From positions 25,072,829 to 25,136,828 of the forward strand of contig OX421495.1 of the NCBI GenBank assembly GCA_949126835.1: DNA of 64,000 bases. The letters are read 5' to 3'. Both the position numbers and the translations under genes were made by a program. Within the stretch, counting starts at the first letter, position 1. Every line of letters starts with the position of its first letter. This document shows, piece after piece, positions 25,156-40,700 of this stretch. Source of the stretch: Anisus vortex (taxonomy: Eukaryota > Mollusca > Gastropoda > Planorbidae). The notes beneath the pieces were generated by a model. The model saw only the letters and a list, made by a program, of their open reading frames with translations, did not search any database and was not told where the DNA came from.

Positions 25156-25205
25156 AGAGGTAGAGGATCTCAATCAAGTACATCTTATCATGCCTGCTGT
25201 ATTTC
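25156..25205 (+). CDS. Gene A exon 3: start of neurotrophin/Spatzle-like domain
   Basis: A 50-nt exon read in phase 0, ending two bases into a codon at the donor TTTC|GTAAGT. It encodes the residues leading to SYHACCIS, the first cysteine of the knot domain. Its partner in gene B (54018-54067) has the same length and phase. The acceptor AG at 25154-25155 lies inside the transposon target duplication. The upstream signal-peptide and pro-region exons must lie left of the window, beyond more than 22 kb of satellite and LTR element. The assignment rests on exon phase, the paralogue and the residues; no transcript was seen. Confidence 0.72.
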
Positions 25206-25471
25206 GTAAGTATAAAAAAAGGAAGTTAAATAGTGTGTTTTTTTTTCAATTAAATTTTACAATGATCAATTTCGATTAATGGTTTAGATTGGGGCATCTT
25301 ACTAGGAAGTGGTCTACTGTTTAATGTGATTGGCGGAAATGTCTGCAGGTAGTTGGATGTATTTGATTTTTGTCCTGTTTTAGGGCCATTTGAGGGATAT
25401 TTATATTGATATATCCTGATTTAAACTGAACTATATGTATATATAATAGTTATAATGTTATATTTCCACAG

Positions 25472-25579
25472 TAATACAAGTCGTAAAGCGTTCAACACTT
25501 TAGCTGATATATCAGGTGTCACTGTTCAATTGGTTCAACTAAAAAGACGTAAACAATATTTCCATACCGAAACTTGCAG
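25472..25579 (+). CDS. Gene A exon 4: middle of neurotrophin/Spatzle-like domain
   Basis: A 108-nt exon between TTTCCACAG and the donor TTGCAG|GTAAAT, in phase with exon 3. It encodes a TLADISGVTVQL stretch and ends KQYFHTETC. In vertebrate neurotrophins the same order is found: first cysteine, a D-I-x-G turn, a V-rich strand, then KQYF-x-E-T-x-C. Spatzle-type Toll ligands share the fold, so ligand class cannot be settled from this. The gene B counterpart is 54332-54439. Confidence 0.78.
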
Positions 25580-25643
25580 GTAAATTGATGCTATTTAGAT
25601 CTAGTGAGTAAATGTCAGTCAGACGAAATTGATCTATATTTTT

Positions 25644-25668
25644 AGTGCAGCAGCATTCACCAGTTTCT
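25644..25668. repeat. SINE-like fragment at the left edge of satellite 2
   Basis: AGTGCAGCAGCATTCACCAG and the following bases match the SINE at 44616-44640 (AGTGAAGCAGCGTTCACCAG) with two changes in the first 20 bases. The 53-bp satellite therefore has SINE-related sequence on both sides. Confidence 0.5.
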
Positions 25669-25704
25669 CCATATGCAAGAGTGCTTTAGTAGAGCTATTT
25701 AGAC

Positions 25705-28700
25705 CTATATACCCATACACTAAGTTAGTTTGTAATAAGTACATTCTAATCCACCCATTATATACCCATACACTAAGTTAGTTTGTAATAAGTACATTCT
25801 AATCCACCCATTATATACCCATACACTAAGTTAGTTTGTAATAAGTACATTCTAATTATCCCATTATATACCCATAAGCTAAGTTAGTTTGTAATAAGTA
25901 CATTCTAATCCACCCATTATATACCCATACACTAAGTTACTTTGTAATAAGTACATTCTAATCCACCCATTATATACCCATACACTAAGTTAGTTTGTAA
26001 TAAGTACATTCTAATCCACCCATTATATACCCATACACTAAGTTACTTTGTAATAAGTACATTCTAATCCACCCATTATATACCCATACACTAAGTTAGT
26101 TTGTAATAAGTACATTCTAATCCACCCATTATATACCCATAAACTAAGTTAGTTTGTAATAAGTACATTCTAATTATCCCATTATATACCCATAAGCTAA
26201 GTTAGTTTGTAATAAGTAAATTCTAATCCACCCATTATATACCCATACACTAAGTTAGTTTGTAATAAGTACATTCTAATCCACCCATTATATACCAATA
26301 GACTAAGTTAGTTTGTAATAAGTACATTCTAATTATCCCATTATATACCCATACACTAAGTTAGTTTGTAATAAGTACATTCTAATCCACCCATTATATA
26401 CCCATACACTAAGTTAGTTTGTAATAAGTACATTCTAATTCACCCATTATATACCCATACACTAAGTTAGTTTGTAATAAGTACATTCTAATTCACCCAT
26501 TATATACCCATACACTAAGTTAGTTTGTAATAAGTACATTCTAATTCACCCATTATATACCCATACACTAAGTTAGTTTGTAATAAGTACATTCTAATTC
26601 ACCCATTACATACCCATACACTAAGTTAGTTTGTAATAAGTACATTCTAATCCACCCATTATATACCCATACACTAAGTTAGTTTGTAATAAGTACATTC
26701 TAATCCACCCATTATATACCCATACACTAAGTTAGTTTGTAATAAGTACATTCTAATTATCCCATTATATACCCATAAGCTAAGTTAGTTTGTAATAAGT
26801 ACATTCTAATCCACCCATTATATACCCATACACTAAGTTAGTTTGTAATAAGTACATTCTAATCCACCCATTATATACCCATACACTAATTTACTTTGTA
26901 ATAAGTACATTCTAATCCACCCATCATATACCCATACACTAAGTTAGTTTGTAATAAGTACATTCTAATCCACCCATTATATACCCATACACTAAGTTAG
27001 TTTGTAATAAGTACATTCAAATCCACCCATTATATACTTATACACTAAGTTAGTTTGTAATAAGTACATTCTAATCCACCCATTATATACCCTTACACTA
27101 AGTTAGTTTGTAGTAAGTACATTCTAATCCACCCATTATATACCCATACACTAAGTTAGTTTGTAATAAGTACATTCTAACCCACCCATTATATACCCAT
27201 ACACTAAGTTAGTTTATAATAAGTACATTCTAATTCACCCATTATATACCCATACACTAAGTTAGTTTGTAATAAGTACATTCTAATTCACCCATTATAT
27301 ACCCATACACTAAGTTAGTTTGTAATAAGTACATTCTAATTCACCCATTATATACCCATACACTAAGTTAGTTTGTAATAAGTACATTCTATTCCACCCA
27401 TTATATACCCATACACTAAGTTAGTTTGTAGTAAGTACATTCTAATCCACCCATTATATACCCATACACTAAGTTAGTTTGTAATAAGTACATTCTAATC
27501 CACCCATTATATACCCATACACTAAGTTAGTTTGTAATAAGTACATTCTAATTCACCAATTATATACCCATACACTAAGTTAGTTTGTAATAAGTACATT
27601 CTAATTCACCCATTATATACCCATACACTAAGTTAGTTTGTAATAAGTACATTCTAATTCACCCATTATATACCCATACACTAAGTTAGTTTGTAATAAG
27701 TACATTCTAATCCACTATTATATACCCATACACTAAGTTAGTTTGTAATAAGTACATTCTAATCCACCCATTATATACCCATACACTAAGTTAGTTTGTA
27801 ATAAGTACATTCTAATCCACCCATTATATACCCATAAACTAAGTTAGTTTGTAATAAGTACATTCTAACTCACCCATTATATACCCATACATAAAGTTAG
27901 TTTGCAATAAGTACATTCTAATCCACCCATTATATACCCATACACTAAGTTAGTTTGTAATAAGTACATTCTAATCCACCCATTATATACCCATACACTA
28001 AGTTAGTTTGTAATAAGTACATTCTAATTATCCCATTATATACCCATACACTAAGTTAGTTTGTAATAAGTACATTCTAATTATCCCATTATATACCCAT
28101 ACACTAAGTTAGCTTGTAATAAGTACATTCTAAATATCCCATTATATACCCATACACTAAGTTAGTTTGTAATAAGTACATTTTAATAATCCCATTATAT
28201 ACCCATACACTAAGTTAGTTTGTAATAAGTACATTCTAATTATCCCATTATATACCCATACACTAAGTTAGTTTGTAATAAGTACATTCTAATTCACCCA
28301 TTAAATACCCATACACTAAGTTAGTTTGTAATAAGTACATTCTAATTCACCCATTATATACCCATACACTAAGTTAGTTTGTAATAAGTACATTCTATTC
28401 CACCCATTATATACCCATACACTAAGTTAGTTTGTAGTAAGTACATTCTAATCCACCCATTATATACCCATACACTAAGTTAGTTTGTAATAAGTACATT
28501 CTAATCCACCCATTATATACCCATACACTTAGTTAGTTTGTAATATGTACATTCTAATTCACCCATTATATACCCATACACTAAGTTAGTTTGTAATAAG
28601 TACATTCTAATTCACCTATTATATACCCATACACTAAGTTAGTTTGTAATAAGTACATTCTAATTCACCCATTATATACCCATACACTAAATTAGTTTGT

Positions 28701-31700
28701 AATAAGTACATTCTATTTCACCCATTATATACCCATACACTAAGTTAGTTTGTAATAAGTACATTCTAATTAACCCATTATATACCCATACACTAAGTTA
28801 GTTTGTAATAAGTACATTCTAATTCACCCATTATATACCCATACACTAAGTTAGTTTGTAATAAGTACATTCTAATCCACCCATTATATACCCATACACT
28901 AAGTTAGTTTGTAATAAGTACATTCTAATTATCCCATTATATACCCATACACTAAGTTAGTTTGTAATAAGTACATTGTAATTATCCCATTATATACCCA
29001 TACACTAAGTTAGTTTGTAATAAGTACATTCTAAATATCCCATTATATACCCATACACTAAGTTAGTTTGTAATAAGTACATTTTAATAATCCCATTATA
29101 TACCCATACACTAAGTTAGTTTGTAATAAGTACATTCTAATTATCCCATTATATACCCATACACTAAGTTAGTTTGTAATAAGTACATTCTAATTCACCC
29201 ATTATATACCCATACACTAAGTTAGTTTGTAATAAGTACATTCTAATTCACCCATTATATACCCATACACTAAGTTTGTTTGTAATAAGTACATTCTATT
29301 CCACCCATTATATACCCATACACTAAGTTAGTTTGTAATAAGTACATTCTAATTCACCCATTATATACCCATACACTAAGTTAGTTTGTAATAAGTACAT
29401 TCTAATCCACCCATTATATACCCATACACTAAGTTAGTTTGTAATAAGTACATTCTAATTCACCCATTATATACCCATACACTAAGTTAGTTTGTAATAA
29501 GTACATTCTAATTTACCCATTATATACCCATACACTAAGTTAGTTTGTAATAAGTACATTCTAATTCACCCATTATATACCCATACACTAAGTTAGTTTG
29601 TAATAAGTACATTCTAATTCACCCATTATATACCCATACACTAAGTTAGTTTGTAATAAGTACATTCTAATCCACCCATTATATACCCATACACTAAGTT
29701 AGTTTGTAATAAGTACATTCTAATCCACCCATTATATACCCATACACTAAGTTAGTTTGTAATAAGTACATTCTAATTCACCCATTATATACCCATACAC
29801 TAAGTTAGTTTGTAATAAGTACATTCTAATCCACCCATTATATACCCATACACTAAGTTAGTTTGTAATAAGTACATTCTAATCCACCCATTATATACCC
29901 ATACACTAAGTTAGTTTGTAATAAGTACATTCTAATTATCCCATTATATACCCATACACTAAGTTAGTTTGTAATAAGTACAATCTAATTATCCCATTAT
30001 ATACCCATACACTAAGTTAGTTTGTAATAAGTACATTCTAATTATCCCATTATATACCCATACACTAAGTTAGTTTGTAATAAGTACATTCTAATTCACC
30101 CATTATATACCCATACACTAAGTTAGTTTGTAATAAGTACATTCTAATTCACCCATTATATACCCATACACTAAGTTAGTTTGTAATAAGTACATTCTAA
30201 TTCACCCATTATATACCCATACACTAAGTTAGTTTGTAATAAGTACATTCTAATTCACCCATTATATACCCATACACTAAGTTAGTTTGTAATAAGTACA
30301 TTCTAATTCACCCATTATATACCCATACACTAAGTTAGTTTGTAATAAGTACATTATAATCCACCCATTATATACCCATACACTAAGTTAGTTTGTAATA
30401 AGTACATTCTAATCCACCTATTATATACCCATACACTAAGTTAGTTTGTAATAAGTACATTCTAATTATCCCATTATATACCCATACACTAAGTTAGTTT
30501 GTAATAAGTACATTCTAATTATCCCATTATATACCCAAACACTAAGTTAGTTTGTAATAAGTACATTCTAAATATCCCATTATATACCCATACACTAAGT
30601 TAGTTTGTAATAAGTACATTTTAATAATCCCATTATATACCCATACACTAAGTTAGTTTGTAATAAGTACATTCTAATTATCCCATTATATACCCATACA
30701 CTAAGTTAGTTTGTAATAAGTACATTCTAATTCACCCTTTATATACCCATACACTAAGTTAGTTTGTAATAAGTACATTCTAATTCACCCATTATATACC
30801 CATACACTAAGTTAGTTTTTAATAAGTACATTCTAATTATCCCATTATATACCCATACACTAAGTTAGTTTGTAATAAGTACATTGTAATTATCCCATTA
30901 TATACCCATACACTAAGTTAGTTTGTAATAAGTACATTCTAATTCACCCATTATATACCCATACACTAAGTTAGTTTGTAATAAGTACATTCTATTCCAC
31001 CCATTATATACCCATACACTAAGTTAGTTTGTAGTAAGTACATTCTAATCCACCCATTATATACCCATACACTAAGTTAGTTTGTAATAAGTACATTGTA
31101 ATTATCCCATTATATACCCATACACTAAGTTAGTTTGTAATAAGTACATTCTAATTCACCCATTATATACCCATACACTAAGTTAGTTTGTAATAAGTAC
31201 ATTCTAATTCACCCATTATATACCCATACACTAAGTTAGTTTGTAATAAGTACATTCTAATTCACCCATTATATACCCATACACTAAATTAGTTTGTAAT
31301 AAGTACATTCTATTTCACCCATTATATACCCATACACTAAGTTAGTTTGTAGTTTGTAATAAGTACATTCTAATTCACCCATTATATACCCATACACTAA
31401 GTTAGTTTGTAATAAGTACATTCTAATCCACCCATTATATACCAATACACTAAGTTAGTTTGTATTAAGTACATTCTAATCCACCCATTATATACCCATA
31501 CACTAAGTTAGTTTGTAATAAGTACATTCTAATTATCCCATTATATACCCATACACTAAGTTAGTTTGTAATAAGTACATTTTAATAATCCCATTATATA
31601 CCCATACACTAAGTTAGTTTGTAATAAGTACATTCTAATTATCCCATTATATACCCATACACTAAGTTAGTTTGTAATAAGTACATTCTAATTCAACCAT

Positions 31701-34700
31701 TATATACCCATACACTAAGTTAGTTTGTAATAAGTACATTCTAATTCACCCATTATATACCCATACACTAAGTTAGTTTGTAATAAGTACATTCTATTCC
31801 ACCCATTATATACCCATACACTAAGTTAGTTTGTAATAAGTACATTCTAATTCACCCATTATATACCCATACACTAAGTTAGTTTGTAATAAGTACATTC
31901 TAATCCACCCATTATATACCCATACACTAAGTTAGTTTGTAATAAGTACATTCTAATTCACCCATTATATACCCATACACTAAGTTAGGTTGTAATAAGT
32001 ACATTCTAATTCACCCATTATATACCCATACACTAAGTTTGTTTGTAATAAGTACATTCTAATTCACCCATTATATACCCATACACTAAGTTAGTTTGTA
32101 ATAAGTACATTCTAATTCACCCATTATATACCCATACACTAAGTTAGTTTGTAATAAGTACATTCTAATCCACCCATTATATACCCATACACTAAGTTAG
32201 TTTGTAATAAGTACATTCTAATCCACCCATTATATACCCATACACTAAGTTAGTTTGTAATAAGTACATTCTAATTCACCCATTATATACCCATACACTA
32301 AGTTAGTTTGTAATAAGTACATTGTAATTATCCCATTATATACCCATACACTAAGTTAGTTTGTAATAAGTACATTCTAAATATCCCATTATATACCCAT
32401 ACACTAAGTTAGTTTGTAATAAGTACATTTTAATAATCCCATTATATACCCATACACTAAGTTAGTTTGTAATAAGTACATTCTAATTATCCCATTATAT
32501 ACCCATACACTAAGTTAGTTTGTAATAAGTACATTCTAATTCACCCATTATATACCCATACACTAAGTTAGTTTGTAATAAGTACATTCTAATTCACCCA
32601 TTATATACCCATACACTAAGTTTGTTTGTAATAAGTACATTCTATTCCACCCATTATATACCCATACACTAAGTTAGTTTGTAATAAGTACATTCTAATT
32701 CACCCATTATATACCCATACACTAAGTTAGTTTGTAATAAGTACATTCTAATCCACCCATTATATACCCATACACTAAGTTAGTTTGTAATAAGTACATT
32801 CTAATTCACCCATTATATACCCATACACTAAGTTAGTTTGTAATAAGTACATTCTAATTCACCCATTATATACCCATACACTAAGTTAGTTTGTAATAAG
32901 TACATTCTAATTCACCCTTTATATACCCATACACTAAGTTAGTTTGTAATAAGTACATTCTAATTCACCCATTATATACCCATACACTAAGTTAGTTTGT
33001 AATAAGTACATTCTAATCCACCCATTATATACCCATACACTAAGTTAGTTTGTAATAAGTACATTTTAATCCACCCATTATATACCCATACACTAAGTTA
33101 GTTTGTAATAAGTACATTCTAATTCACCCATTATATACCCATACACTAAGTTAGTTTGTAATAAGTACATTCTAATCCACCCATTATATACCCATACACT
33201 AAGTTAGTTTGTAATAAGTACATTCTAATCCACCCATTATATACCCATACACTAAGTTAGTTTGTAATAAGTACATTCTAATTATCCCATTATATACCCA
33301 TACACTAAGTTAGTTTGTAATAAGTACATTCTAATTATCCCATTATATACCCATACACTAAGTTAGTTTGTAATAAGTACATTCTAATTATCCCATTATA
33401 TACCCATACACTAAGTTAGTTTGTAATAAGTACATTTTAATTATCCCATTATATACCCATACACTAAGTTAGTTTGTAATAAGTACATTCTAATTATCCC
33501 ATTATATACCCATACACTAAGTTAATTTGTAATAAGTACATTCTAATTATCCCATTATATACCCATACACTAAGTTAGTTTGTAATAAGTACATTCTAAT
33601 TCACCCATTATATACCCATACACTAAGTTAGTTTGTAATAAGTACATTCTAATTCACCCATTATATACCCATACACTAAGTTAGTTTGTAATAAGTACAT
33701 TCTAATTCACCCATTATATACCCATACACTAAGTTAGTTTGCAATAAGTACATTCTAATTCACCCATTATATACCCATACACTAAGTTAGTTTGTAATAA
33801 GTACATTCTAATTCACCCATTATATACCCATACACTAAGTTAGTTTGTAATAAGTACATTATAATCCACCCATTATATACCCATACACTAAGTTAGTTTG
33901 TAATAAGTACATTCTAATCCACCCATTATATACCCATACACTAAGTTAGTTTGTAATAAATACATTCTAATTATCCCATTATATACCCATACACTAAGTT
34001 AGTTTGTAATAAGTACATTCTAATTATCCCATTATATACCCAAACACTAAGTTAGTTTGTAATAAGTACATTCTAAATATCCCATTATATACCCATACAC
34101 TAAGTTAGTTTGTAATAAGTACATTTTAATAATCCCATTATATACCCATACACTAAGTTAGTTTGTAATAAGTACATTCTAATTATCCCATTATATACCC
34201 ATACACTAAGTTAGTTTGTAATAAGTACATTCTAATTCACCCTTTATATACCCATACACTAAGTTAGTTTGTAATAAGTACATTCTAATTCACCCATTAT
34301 ATACCCATACACTAAGTTAGTTTTTAATAAGTACATTCTAATTATCCCATTATATACCCATACACTAAGTTAGTTTGTAATAAGTACATTGTAATTATCC
34401 CATTATATACCCATACACTAAGTTAGTTTGTAATAAGTACATTCTAATTCACCCATTATATACCCATACACTAAGTTAGTTTGTAATAAGTACATTCTAT
34501 TCCACCCATTATATACCCATACACTAAGTTAGTTTGTAGTAAGTACATTCTAATCCACCCATTATATACCCATACACTAAGTTAGTTTGTAATAAGTACA
34601 TTCTAATCCACCCATTATATACCCATACACTAAGTTAGTTTGTAATAAGTACATTCTAATTCACCCATTATATACCCATACACTAAGTTAGTTTGTAATA

Positions 34701-37700
34701 AGTACATTCTAATTCACCCATTATATACCCATACACTAAGTTAGTTTGTAATAAGTACATTCTAATTCACCCATTATATACCCATACACTAAATTAGTTT
34801 GTAATAAGTACATTCTATTTCACCCATTATATACCCATACACTAAGTTAGTTTGTAGTTTGTAATAAGTACATTCTAATTCACCCATTATATACCCATAC
34901 ACTAAGTTAGTTTGTAATAAGTACATTCTAATCCACCCATTATATACCCATACACTAAGTTAGTTTGTAATAAGTACATTCTAATCCACCCATTATATAC
35001 CCATACACTAAGTTAGTTTGTAATAAGTACATTCTAATTATCCCATTATATACCCATACACTAAGTTAGTTTGTAATAAGTACATTTTAATAATCCCATT
35101 ATATATCCATACACTAAGTTAGTTTGTAATAAGTACATTCTAATTATCCCATTATATACCCATACACTAAGTTAGTTTGTAATAAGTACATTCTAATTCA
35201 ACCATTATATACCCATACACTAAGTTAGTTTGTAATAAGTACATTCTAATTCACCCATTATATACCCATACACTAAGTTAGTTTGTAATAAGTACATTCT
35301 ATTCCACCCATTATATACCCATACACTAAGTTAGTTTGTAATAAGTACATTCTAATTCACCCATTATATACCCATACACTAAGTTAGTTTGTAATAAGTA
35401 CATTCTAATCCACCCATTATATACCCATACACTAAGTTAGTTTGTAATAAGTACATTCTAATTCACCCATTATATACCCATACACTAAGTTAGGTTGTAA
35501 TAAGTACATTCTAATTCACCCATTATATACCCATACACTAAGTTAGTTTGTAATAAGTACATTCTAATTCACCCATTATATACCCATACACTAAGTTAGT
35601 TTGTAATAAGTACATTCTAATTCACCCATTATATACCCATACACTAAGTTAGTTTGTAATAAGTACATTCTAATCCACCCATTATATACCCATACACTAA
35701 GTTAGTTTGTAATAAGTACATTCTAATCCACCCATTATATACCCATACACTAAGTTAGTTTGTAATAAGTACATTCTAATTATCCCATTATATACCCATA
35801 CACTAAGTTAGTTTGTAATAAGTACATTCTAATTATCCCATTATATACCCATACACTAAGTTAGTTTGTAATAAGTACATTCTAATTATCCCATTATATA
35901 CCCATACACTAAGTTAGTTTGTAATAAGTACATTTTAATTATCCCATTATATACCCATACACTAAGTTAGTTTGTAATAAGTACATTCTAATTATCCCAT
36001 TATATACCCATACACTAAGTTAGTTTGTAATAAGTACATTCTAATTATCCCATTATATACCCATACACTAAGTTAGTTTGTAATAAGTACATTCTAATTC
36101 ACCCATTATATACCCATACACTAAGTTAGTTTGTAATAAGTACATTCTAATTCACCCATTATATACCCATACACTAAGTTAGTTTGTAATAAGTACATTC
36201 TAATTCACGCATTATATACCCATACACTAAGTTAGTTTGTAATAAGTACATTCTAATTCACCCATTATATACCCATACACTAAGTTAGTTTGTAATAAGT
36301 ACATTCTAATTCACCCATTATATACCCATACACTAAGTTAGTTTGTAATAAGTACATTCTAATCCACCCATTATATACCCATACACTTAGTTAGTTTGTA
36401 ATAAGTACATTCTAATCCACCCATTATATACCCATACACTAAGTTAGTTTGTAATAAGTACATTCAAATTATCCCATTATATACCCATACACTAAGTTAG
36501 TTTGTAATAAGTACATTCTAATTATCCCCTTATATACCCAAACACTAAGTTAGTTTGTAATAAGTACATTCTAAATATCCCATTATATACCCATACACTA
36601 AGTTAGTTTGTAATAAGTACATTTTAATAATCCGATTATATACCCATACACTAAGATAGTTTGTAATAAGTACATTCTAATTATCCCATTATATACCCAT
36701 ACACTAAGTTAGTTTGTAATAAGTACATTCTAATTCACCCATTATATACCCATACACTAAGTTAGTTTGTAATAACTACATTCTAATTCACCCATTATAT
36801 ACCCATACACTAAGTTAGTTTGTAATAAGTACATTCTATTCCACCCATTATATACCCATACACTAAGTTAGTTTGTAATAAGTAAATTCTAATTCACCCA
36901 TTATATACCCATACACTAAGTTAGTTTGTAATAAGTACATTCTAATCCACCCATTATATACCCATACACTAAGTTAGTTTGTAATAAGTACATTCTAATT
37001 CACCCATTATATACCCATACACTAAGTTAGTTTGTAATAAGTACATTCTAATTCACCCATTATATACCCATACACTAAGTTAGTTTGTAATAAGTACATT
37101 CTAATTCACCCATTATATACCCATACACTAAGTTAGTTTGTAATAAGTACATTCTAATTCACCCATTATATACCCATACACTAAGTTAGTTTGTAATAAG
37201 TACATTCTAATCCACCCATTATATACCCATACACTAAGTTAGTTTGTAATAAGTACATTCTAATCCACCCATTATATATCCATACACTAAGTTAGTTTGT
37301 AATAAGTACATTCTAATTCACCCATTATATACCCATACACTAAGTTAGTTTGTAATTAGTACATTCTAATCCACCCATTATATACCCATACACTAAGTTA
37401 GTTTGTAATAAGTACATTCTAATCCACCCATTATATACCCATACACTAAGTTAGTTTGTAATAAGTACATTCTAATTATCCCATTATATACCCATACACT
37501 AAGTTAGTTTGTAATAAGTACATTCTAATTATCCCATTATATACCCATACACTAAGTTAGTTTGTAATAAGTACATTCTAATTATCCCATTATATACCCA
37601 TACACTAAGTTAGTTTGTAATAAGTACATTTTAATTATCCCATTATATACCCATACACTAAGTTAGTTTGTAATAAGTACATTCTAATTATCCCATTATA

Positions 37701-40700
37701 TACCCATACACTAAGTTAGTTTGTAATAAGTACATTCTAATTATCCCATTATATACACATACACTAAGTTAGTTTGTAATAAGTACATTCTAATTATCCC
37801 ATTATATACCCATACACTAAGTTAGTTTGTAATAAGTACATTCTAATTATCTCATTATATACACATACACTAAGTTAGTTTGTAATAAGTACATTCTAAT
37901 TATCCCATTATATACCCATACACTAAGTTAGTTTGTAATAAGTACATTCTAATCCACCCATTATATAACCATACACTAAGTTAGTTTGTAATAAGTACAT
38001 TCTAATTATCCCATTATATACCCATACACTAAGTTAGTTTGTAATAAGTACATTCTAATCCACCCATTATATACCCATACACTAAGTTAGATTGTAATAA
38101 GTACATTCTAATCCACCCATTATATACCCATACACTAAGTTAGTTTGTAATAAGTACATTCTAATCCACCCATTATATACCCATACACTAAGTTAGTTTG
38201 TAATATGTACATTCTAATCCACCCATTATATACCCATACACTAAGTTAGTTTGTAATAAGTACATTCTAATCCACCCATTATATACCCATACACTAAGTT
38301 AGTTTGTAATAAGTAAATTCTAATTCACCCATTATATACCCATACACTAAGTTAGTTTGTAATAAGTAAATTCTAATTCACCCATTATATACCCATACAC
38401 TAAGTTAGTTTGTAATAAGTACATTCTAATCCACCCATTATATACCCATACACTAAGTTAGTTTGTAATAAGTACATTCTAATTATCCCCTTATATACCC
38501 ATACACTAAGTTAGTTTGTAATAAGTACATTCTAATTATCCCATTATATACCCATACACTAAGTTAGTTTGTAATAAGTACATTCTAATTATCCCATTAT
38601 ATACACATACACTAAGTTAGTTTGTAATAAGTACATTCTAATTATCCCATTATATACCCATACACTAAGTTAGTTTGTAATAAGTACATTTTAATTATCC
38701 CATTATATACCCATACACTAAGTTAGTTTGTAATAAGTACATTCTAATTATCCCATTATATACCCATACACTAAGTTAGTTTGTAATAAGTACATTCTAA
38801 TTATCCCATTATATACACATACACTAAGTTAGTTTGTAATAAGTACATTCTAATTATCCCATTATATACCCATACACTAAGTTAGTTTGTAATAAGTACA
38901 TTCTAATTATCTCATTATATACACATACACTAAGTTAGTTTGTAATAAGTACATTCTAATTATCCCATTATATACCCATACACTAAGTTAGTTTGTAATA
39001 AGTACATTCTAATCCACCCATTATATAACCATACACTAAGTTAGTTTGTAATAAGTACATTCTAATTATCCCATTATATACCCATACACTAAGTTAGTTT
39101 GTAATAAGTACATTCTAATCCACCCATTATATACCCATACACTAAGTTAGATTGTAATAAGTACATTCTAATCCACCCATTATATACCCATACACTAAGT
39201 TAGTTTGTAATAAGTACATTCTAATCCACCCATTATATACCCATACACTAAGTTAGTTTGTAATATGTACATTCTAATCCACCCATTATATACCCATACA
39301 CTAAGTTAGTTTGTAATAAGTACATTCTAATCCACCCATTATATACCCATACACTAAGTTAGTTTGTAATAAGTAAATTCTAATTCACCCATTATATACC
39401 CATACACTAAGTTAGTTTGTAATAAGTAAATTCTAATTCACCCATTATATACCCATACACTAAGTTAGTTTGTAATAAGTACATTCTAATCCACCCATTA
39501 TATACCCATACACTAAGTTAGTTTGTAATAAGTACATTCTAATTATCCCCTTATATACCCATACACTAAGTTAGTTTGTAATAAGTACATTCTAATCCAC
39601 CCATTATATACCCATACACTAAGTTAGTTTGTAATAAGTACATTCTAATCCACCCATTATATACCCATACACTAAGTTAGTTTGTAATAAGTACATTCTA
39701 ATCCACCCATTATATACCCATACACTAAGTTAGTTTGTAATAAGTACATTCTAATCCACCCATTATATACCCATACACTAAGTTAGTTTGTAATAAGTAC
39801 ATTCTAATCCACCCATTATATACCCATACACTAAGTTAGTTTGTAATAAGTACATTCTAATCCACCCATTATATACCCATACACTAAGTTAGTTTGTAAA
39901 AAGTACATTCTAATCCACCCATTATATACCCATACACTAAGTTAGTTTGTAATAAGTAAATTCTAATTCACCCATTATATACCCATACACTAAGTTAGTT
40001 TGTAATAAGTACATTCTAATTATCCCCTTATATACCCATACACTAAGTTAGTTTGTAATAAGTACATTCTTATCCACCCATTAAATACCCATACACTAAG
40101 TTAATTTGTAATAAGTACATTCTAATCCACCCATTATATACCCATACACTAAGTTAGTTTGTAATAAGTACATTCTAATCCACCCATTATATACCCATAC
40201 ACTAAGTTAGTTTGTAATAAGTAAATTCTAATTCACCCATTATATACCCATACACTAAGTTAGTTTGTAATAAGTAAATTCTAATTCACCCATTATATAC
40301 CCATACACTAAGTTAGTTTGTAATAAGTACATTCTAATCCACCCATTATATACCCATACACTAAGTTAGTTTGTAATAAGTACATTCTAATCCACCCATT
40401 ATATACCCATACACTAAGTTAGTTTGTAATAAGTACATTCTATTTATCCCCTTATATACCCATACACTAAGTTAGTTTGTAATACGTACATTCTAATCCA
40501 CCCATTATATACCCATACACTAAGTTAGTTTGTAATAAGTACTTTCTAATCCACCCATTATATTCCCATACACTAAGTTAGTTTGTAATAAGTACATTCT
40601 AATCCACCCATTATATACCCATACACTAAGTTAGTTTGTAATAAGTACATTCTAATCCACCCATTATATACCCATACACTAAGTTAGTTTGTAATAAGTA

